A stretch of 64,000 nucleotides of DNA. Source: Morella rubra. Lineage: Eukaryota > Streptophyta > Magnoliopsida > Fagales > Myricaceae. Both the position numbers and the translations under genes were made by a program. The stretch is from positions 19,110,547 to 19,174,546 of the forward strand of contig CM025856.1 of NCBI GenBank assembly GCA_003952965.2. Direction: 5' to 3'. The notes beneath the pieces were generated by a model. That model made no database searches. It saw nothing but the letters and a program-made list of their open reading frames with translations, and had not been told where the DNA came from. Every line of letters begins with the position of its first letter. Within the stretch, counting starts at the first letter, position 1. Positions 58,074-64,000 of this stretch are shown here, piece by piece.

Positions 58074-61000
58074 GGCTCGTGCATGATTAAGCAAGTATAT
58101 CTCACCCTCATGTATTTCCTTTGAAGGATATGATCTATTGCCTGGCAATTACCAATATTCTACGATAACTACAGATATTTCACACAATGTACGTGTCCCT
58201 AAATGTTTGAGCACTCTTGAAATCGTCCAATTTAATGGTAGGATTGGTGCCCTTGCCCATAACGTACCACTCACTCGGTTTGACATTTTTCTTGGTCCCC
58301 ACGATATGACCGTTAGATATTTGAACGTTTATAGCTTTCAAAGAAGGACGGACAGCTTCACCCTTAATGACATCCGTTAGAGAGAGACCTCAGCAGACAT
58401 AAATATCCTAAAATTTGAGTTGGTTCAAATTGTTGACCACTTTTATTTGGTTGATGGGAAAAGAAACAATGGGCTAGTTAGGAACACAGAGAACTCCATA
58501 CAACACGGGTGATTATAGTATGGGGTTTGATGAAATGGTCCCGAAAACATTAGATTTTTGAAGGTTTTTGTTGTGGATTTAGGCTGGAGATCGACTTCAC
58601 ATCATGCATTCTTCACAAAATTGTGCATTGGCATTGGTTGAGTTTAGTTTGATGGCAATTAGTTCACTCAGATACCATAATTCCCAAGTCTAAATTAATA
58701 AAGAACCTATAAGTTAAAGAAGCCGGAGAGGAGAGGTCATGCTTTGTTTAATTGTTTGTGATGTTTTTGAGTCTAGATGTAGGGGCGGTAAGAGAGAAAA
58801 GCAGTGTGTTGAACAGCCAGCCAATATAAAAATATCTCTGACCACTATGGCTTATTTGATAAGCATCGAGTATTTAATGCTTTCTCTCAAGTTCTACTTT
58901 ATCTGTCTATATCTATAACCTAATTACGCTTGTCCACATAAAATTACCAAATTGCAGGTCACTTAGGGTCAGTTTGTTTGACTGCAGAATAAAATTTGTA
59001 AAATCTTTTACTTCCTTTCCGGTATTTGAGATGCACTTAAAAATAGAGTCAATGGAAAATATTTTAAAGTCCACGCAAAAGCCCTCTTTTTTTAAACTAA
59101 CCTCATTTTTTTTTCTTTTTCTCTTTTTTTTTAAACTAACATTTCTTTTTCACTTAAACAGACTCTCCTCAAGCCCCGCCCCACATTTCTAGCTTTCACT
59201 CCCCCTGCAGACATAGTCTCCGTCTCTTCTTCTTTTCTCTCTCGCCCACTCAAGCTCATCGACCTCCAAATCAAGAAAATCGAAAGCCCTAGATTTGAAG
59301 TTGCATTTAGGATTTGTACACTCTACGTGATTCATTGTGAGAACTCCAACTTTTTTTTTTACTAGATTCGAAGTTTTTGCTTTGACAGGAATAGGAGCCA
59401 AAGCAAGACGCTGCCGATTGTGGCTCGTCTGGGCAAATAGTACTATTTTTATAGTGGCTTTAACTAGTTAGAGAAGACGAGTTTGAAGACCGCTGTTAGT
59501 TGCTTGTTTATAGATCTATCTTTATAGACGCGCCGATTTTAGACTGCCTGATTGGTCTAGGCAACGTTTTCTCTTCGCCTCTGCAAAAAACTATCTACCA
59601 CTCATTGATTACTTTCATGAGCTCATAACTGAATTAGCTATACTTTTCACCCACAAGTTTGGTAGCATAGGGGATCAGAGAGGAAGAGACAACCAAAAAA
59701 AATATTAGAAGTATAGGAATGGGCCTGGAACACTGGTAATGGTAATTCTCTGTTTATATTGTTTATAGATCATGTGCATTCGACAATGGTAATGTCGGGC
59801 ACGTCCTAATCAAAATTAGCGAAGGTCTGTCTAGTTAATTTGGACCCATTTCTTTTTTCTTTTCTATTATTTTATTAGCCCATCACTACTCTTTGTAGTG
59901 ATGTTTCTTTATTATCTTGTGGGTATGGTTGTTTTTTTGTAATTTTCTAGGTGGTAACAAAACTTGCTGGTACGTGTTTGACAAAAAGGCTAAGAGAGAG
60001 AGAGAGTTGCCTGAAAGTGTCCCCACATGTTGTTTAATACGCAAAAAACTGAAAACCATGGAAAGCAAAAACTATAAACAGCCTAAGCTAGCCTATGGGA
60101 TATTTGGGTTTGAACCATACTTATAAAAGTGTCTTTTGTAAAGCTCACGATTGGGTAGCTCAGGATTCAACAGGCTTTCTTCTTCTTCTTTGTTTGGTTT
60201 GGTTCTTTTTGCCAAGCATTTGATTATTCAATGGTCAATGAGAAGGTTGCAAGGGCAATCAACAAGAAGAGTATGTTGAAGTCTAATGGTCAATGAGAAG
60301 GTTCCAACCTTAAAAGGCTGTGCTTGGAGAAAATTTTCAACCAACATCTTTAGATTGAAATATGTTGAAATCATTTGATCGATACTCTTTAGTTAGCATT
60401 TGGTCTCGCAATTTAAACAATGTGTAAGGTTGACTTATTTTAGTCTATTTCTATTTTTGTTTGGATAATTAGCTTACATTGAAGATGATTGTGTTATTTT
60501 CATGAACAATTATAGAGCTTTGACTAAAGAACTTTTTGAATTTGAAGTATGGCTGTTCAAAAAACCCGAGACTCGATGGCCTGATTCGAAACCGACCTAG
60601 TCGGATCGGTTTAGGTCAGGTCGGGTTTTATTTGCTCCTTCAGAATATTTTTCGGATCAAATTCAAGTTGTGAAGTGCATTCCGAAAAAAATGAACACTG
60701 AAAATACGTAAATCATTAAGCGTGTCAAATATCAAAAAATATTTTCTTGAAAATATTTTACAAGAACAACCAAATGCTAAGAGAGAAAATTTTTTCTTGA
60801 AAAAGTTTCAATAAATTTTTTTTTTTTATTTTTTTCTTTGAAAAATTTTTACAAGAACAACCAAATGCTAAGAGATGAAAATTTTTTCTTGAAAAAGTTT
60901 CAATGAAAAACTAGAGTTTTACATAAAATAATAGTTTTACCACTCAGACCAAACGACGACCCTTATTTTACCCTTTCTCCACTATTGTGTGCAGCTGTGA

Positions 61001-62366
61001 ATCCAGTGCATGGGGCTCTTGGATCGGGCTGCTCCAGACAGAGAAGCGTGTGAACATGAACTTCTGATCTGTTCAGAAGCCCAAACGACCCCAGCCCTTT
61101 TTTGGTACATGGGTCCCCATCAACCATGGGAGGCCTGTGTTTGGGGTTGGTCCTGGATGTGTAAGTAAAAATTGGCCCGGTAGTTTTTAGTTTGTACCCA
61201 TTTGCTTCTCCGGCCTGTAAACAATTCCCATGTCCTTCACCATAGTACTTTCTGCACGGGTTTTTGGGCTCAATTGGGATTCGTAGAGTTTGCATTAAAA
61301 CACTCTCTCTGGCCCTATAAGATAGTGGGTTTGTGTTGAATCGTGGGCTATTGCAGCTGCAACAAGCACTGAAGCCAGAATTACGGGCTTCTTTCTTTTA
61401 TTCTCTCTCTCTGGCTTCTTTTGCAAAACAACGTAAAAAGAAAAAGACCAACATAATTAATTAATGTTAATATAAAAAAAAAAAAACAAAAAAAGTGGGG
61501 CAGAAGCATTACTAGACGTGCGGAGCAATAGACCTTGTGATTTATGCTTTGTGGATGGAGAGATGCAGCTTGAACGGATGAAGTCGCCGGAAGTCCCAAA
61601 TTGTCGATTGGCGGACGATGCTTTCGTTGTGGGTTCCATCTCGGCTTTTGTCAACTTTGAGAGACAGCATAGAAAACAGAGTCAAACTGGATGGTCGCCT
61701 ACCACCAACCAGGAAAAGAGACGGGAAAAAGTTAATTCCAAAAACAAAAGCACTAATTACGATCGTTTTTCTTAATAGTAGAACCGAGGAAACAAACAAA
61801 ATTAATTGCAAATTTATTTTATTTTAAAGATGCTAACCTATTAAACATAGAATACATGGAAGTAAAAGACAATTCATACATTTTTCAGATATATAATAGA
61901 TATTCTATTAAATTTTGGACCGTCGAGGAAGAAGGCTCAATCAAAACGCAAGAAATATTTTTTTTTCTAAGTTGAAAATGCATGAAATAACTTAGATGCA
62001 AGTTTGCTTTTTTCCTATAAACCTTGGATGCAGTGTGATAGAAGAGAAAAAAAATAAAAGCAATAAAACTTCTTGTTGACGATTTTTCTCGAAGACGTGC
62101 GTAGCAAAAATGATAGAAGAGAAAAGAAATCATGGAGCGTCTTGAAGAAGTGCGCTGCAAGAGGACTATTTCTGAATTTCCAATTAAATATGCAGAATCA
62201 AAATTAATAAAGGATTCAAAGAAATATGCTGTGAGGAAAATTATAAATAGACTTCGAAAAGTCGATATACGCTTCGACCGCTCTGGGACTCTGACCGGCG
62301 ACACCCAAACAAGCACCTGTACGCTTCCTGCTGTTCATCTTCTATCTGATTCTTCGACAAACGGTG
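58071..62366. other. Intergenic with short direct repeats; promoter side of the last gene
   Basis: No gene is recognised. A direct repeat containing ACAAGAACAACCAAATGCTA and TTTTTTCTTGAAAAAGTTTC lies at about 60,759-60,812 and 60,850-60,905. ATGGTCAATGAGAAGGTT occurs twice near 60,230 and 60,285. A GC-richer minus-strand open frame at 60,963-61,295 and plus-strand frames at 61,518-61,775 and 62,132-62,503 have no clear family. The last 100 bases look like a leader for the gene starting at 62,367. Confidence 0.5.
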
Positions 62367-64000
62367 ATGAAGGAAGTGGGAGAGAGCTCCGGCGCGAAGC
62401 TTTCGGAGGAAGTCTGGGCCAAGCTTGGTATTGGCTCTTTTTCTTTCTTTCTTTTTTTGTTCTTTACTCTGTGTTTTCTGCTTGTTTGCGTAGAAATGAT
62501 TGAAGAAAGAAGAGAAAAAGGACCAGCAATGCCTAGTCATTCCCAATGGCCTTCTCTTCAATAAAGCAATTTAATGTTTTTGTCAAGACGCCCAAAAATG
62601 AATGCTTTTCTCAATGTTTTCGAAACGTTGGGGTCTAGTTTGCACCTGATCGTCTTTTTACTTTTCGAAACCCAACAGGAGAGTGTTTCCTTTTCATTCC
62701 TGTTCTCTACGACGAGACGGAGTCACACATTAGTCGAATAAAATAGACAAAAGGAGGCGTTCAAAATTACATGCTTTCTGTTTAAAATAACTCTTTTCAT
62801 TTGCTTCCTATTGTTCTGGTGGATTGGTCAGAAATGCATGCAATTTTCGTATGGGTTTTGACGATTGGTACGCTGAATGCCACGGACACTTCCGTCCTGA
62901 TTGTATTTATATATATTTAGCTGAAAGAAAATTCACTGGGTTCATGTCAAATATGTGCAATTATTTCTAAGGAAAGCTGCTTTGCGTTTTCAACCTATGT
63001 CAGCCGTAAGGGCCAATTAGTAATCACATTGTTTCCTTGCACGTTCCTTGTATTACTTGGATGAAATGTGTATAGTTTCAACACTAATGCATGCATGCAT
63101 GCCTATTCTCCCCTCACTTTTGGGTATACTTCTATTTCACAACAAACCCAGCTAGTTGCGTAACTGCACCTTTGCATAGTAATAATTTTCCTTCCAGAAT
63201 TCTCTCTTCCTATGACTATGTGCATTGAGCTTTGAAGATGAATTCGACTATTCAATGGAAGTTGAAAAGAACAATCCAACTATGTGCATTGCACCTGGTT
63301 TGCATTGATAGCTGAATATCAGTTTCTCCTAATTTTGACTGGTGGAACAATAATGAGTCAATCCTTGGGGCCCTTGTTTTCCTTAAATCTTTGTATGATG
63401 TGTGATTTAGAGACAACAATTACCCAGTATTATGACTTTTAGGTTGTTAGTCTATGTAAATATTGGGATTAGTAACCAAGAGGCATAAGCAGTTTGGCTA
63501 AGAATCACGTGCCCTTGCTAGAGTCAAAACAAATGACAGGACTGCACTGACTATCGAATTTGTAACTTCTTCATTTGTGCTGTATGATTTGGAGATTGGT
63601 CATTTTTTTCTTCCATGATGCAGTTCCGTTAGATTCAAGATATTCAGATATTGATATAAGGTTGGATGAGGTTCTAATATGTTCAGAGGTCACAGTCTCA
63701 TCCATTGATAAGCATGAGTGGTGCAAAATAATACGAAATTCTGATCTATGTTCTGCCACGGTGCGAAATGTGAGGTATTCTGCTCTTCAAGGAATAGTAT
63801 TCATCTGTTCAAATCTTGCTTCTCTTTCATAGCTGAAGTTAATGCCTTGTTCAAAATCTAAAAATTGTTCATTCATATTTTACAGGTTTTACTTAAAAGT
63901 TAAAAATAACTTTCTCCTGGTTCCTTTAAGATAGTGAAAGGCACATTATGACTGCATAAAATTGCTTCAACATGAATGTAAATATTCACTAATATATCTC
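62367..64000 (+). CDS. 5' end of a probable FHA-domain (CHFR-like) gene, partial
   Basis: Exon 1 (62,367-62,427) starts MKEVGESSGAKLSEEVWAKL and ends at a G|GTATTGG donor. Intron 1 is about 1.2 kb and ends in ATGATGCAG. Exon 2 (63,624-63,774) continues in frame with PLDSRYSDIDIRLDEVLICS, then SIDKHEWCKIIRNSDLCSAT, to a GAG|GTATTC donor. W-x-KL-P at the start, followed by an EWCKI-RNSD block, resembles the N-terminal FHA domain of plant CHFR-like RING proteins. FHA domains bind phosphothreonine peptides and CHFR is a ubiquitin ligase. The RING part would lie beyond the window, so ligase function is only inferred. Exon 3 is not resolved: possible acceptors exist near 63,832 and 63,886. Confidence 0.55.

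Noticed and set aside
57927-58148. Open frame rich in Ser-Leu
   Set aside because: Most of it is the (GA)n microsatellite translated on the minus strand.
60963-61295. 110-codon minus-strand open frame
   Set aside because: It starts with ATG and has mixed composition, but no family is recognised, no splice partner is seen and no promoter is clear. Left as undefined intergenic.

Overview
The window is nuclear DNA from a flowering plant, most likely a eudicot. It is AT-rich, has introns with GT/AG borders, and carries plant-only families: receptor-like proteins (RLPs), a nodulin-like/NFD4-type transporter, a plant serine-rich protein and plant CACTA, Ty3/gypsy and MITE elements. Nothing here fixes the species.

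Layout. Positions 1-13,000 are repeat-dominated: a LINE remnant, two opposite-facing copies of one CACTA family (481-4579 and 7694-11859) and a decayed CACTA end between them. Positions 13,038-26,427 are one large CACTA element of another family with an AAA target duplication. It holds a Transposase_24-type gene, a TNP2-type gene whose catalytic part is deleted, a third transposon gene, a deleted Ty3/gypsy element and a perfect solo LTR. About 40 palindromic CGATCGATCG sites are scattered through it, many spaced 20-23 bp apart. Positions 26,400-36,100 are a decayed RLP cluster on the minus strand: one near full-length pseudogene, two C-terminal remnants and several copies of the family's flanking DNA. 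The same flank repeats recur at 5.2, 7.1 and 12 kb, so the cluster once extended across the CACTA insertion.

Positions 36,000-64,000 are gene-bearing but sparse. They hold a SAM-domain gene (39,592-40,454, + strand) with one apparent frameshift, an intact three-exon NFD4-like transporter gene (42,116-45,160, - strand, 573 aa), an intact single-exon serine-rich protein gene (52,753-53,358, - strand, 201 aa) and the 5' end of a probable FHA-domain, CHFR-like gene that runs off the right edge. Long intergenic stretches contain MITEs, microsatellites and old repeats.

The cellular genes look like unrelated neighbours. The most unusual signal is the helically phased CGATCGATCG array system of the large CACTA element. 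It lies at both ends and also upstream of two of the three internal genes, as expected if a DNA-binding transposon protein both assembles the ends and controls its own promoters. All calls are from reading the sequence; no database search was run.
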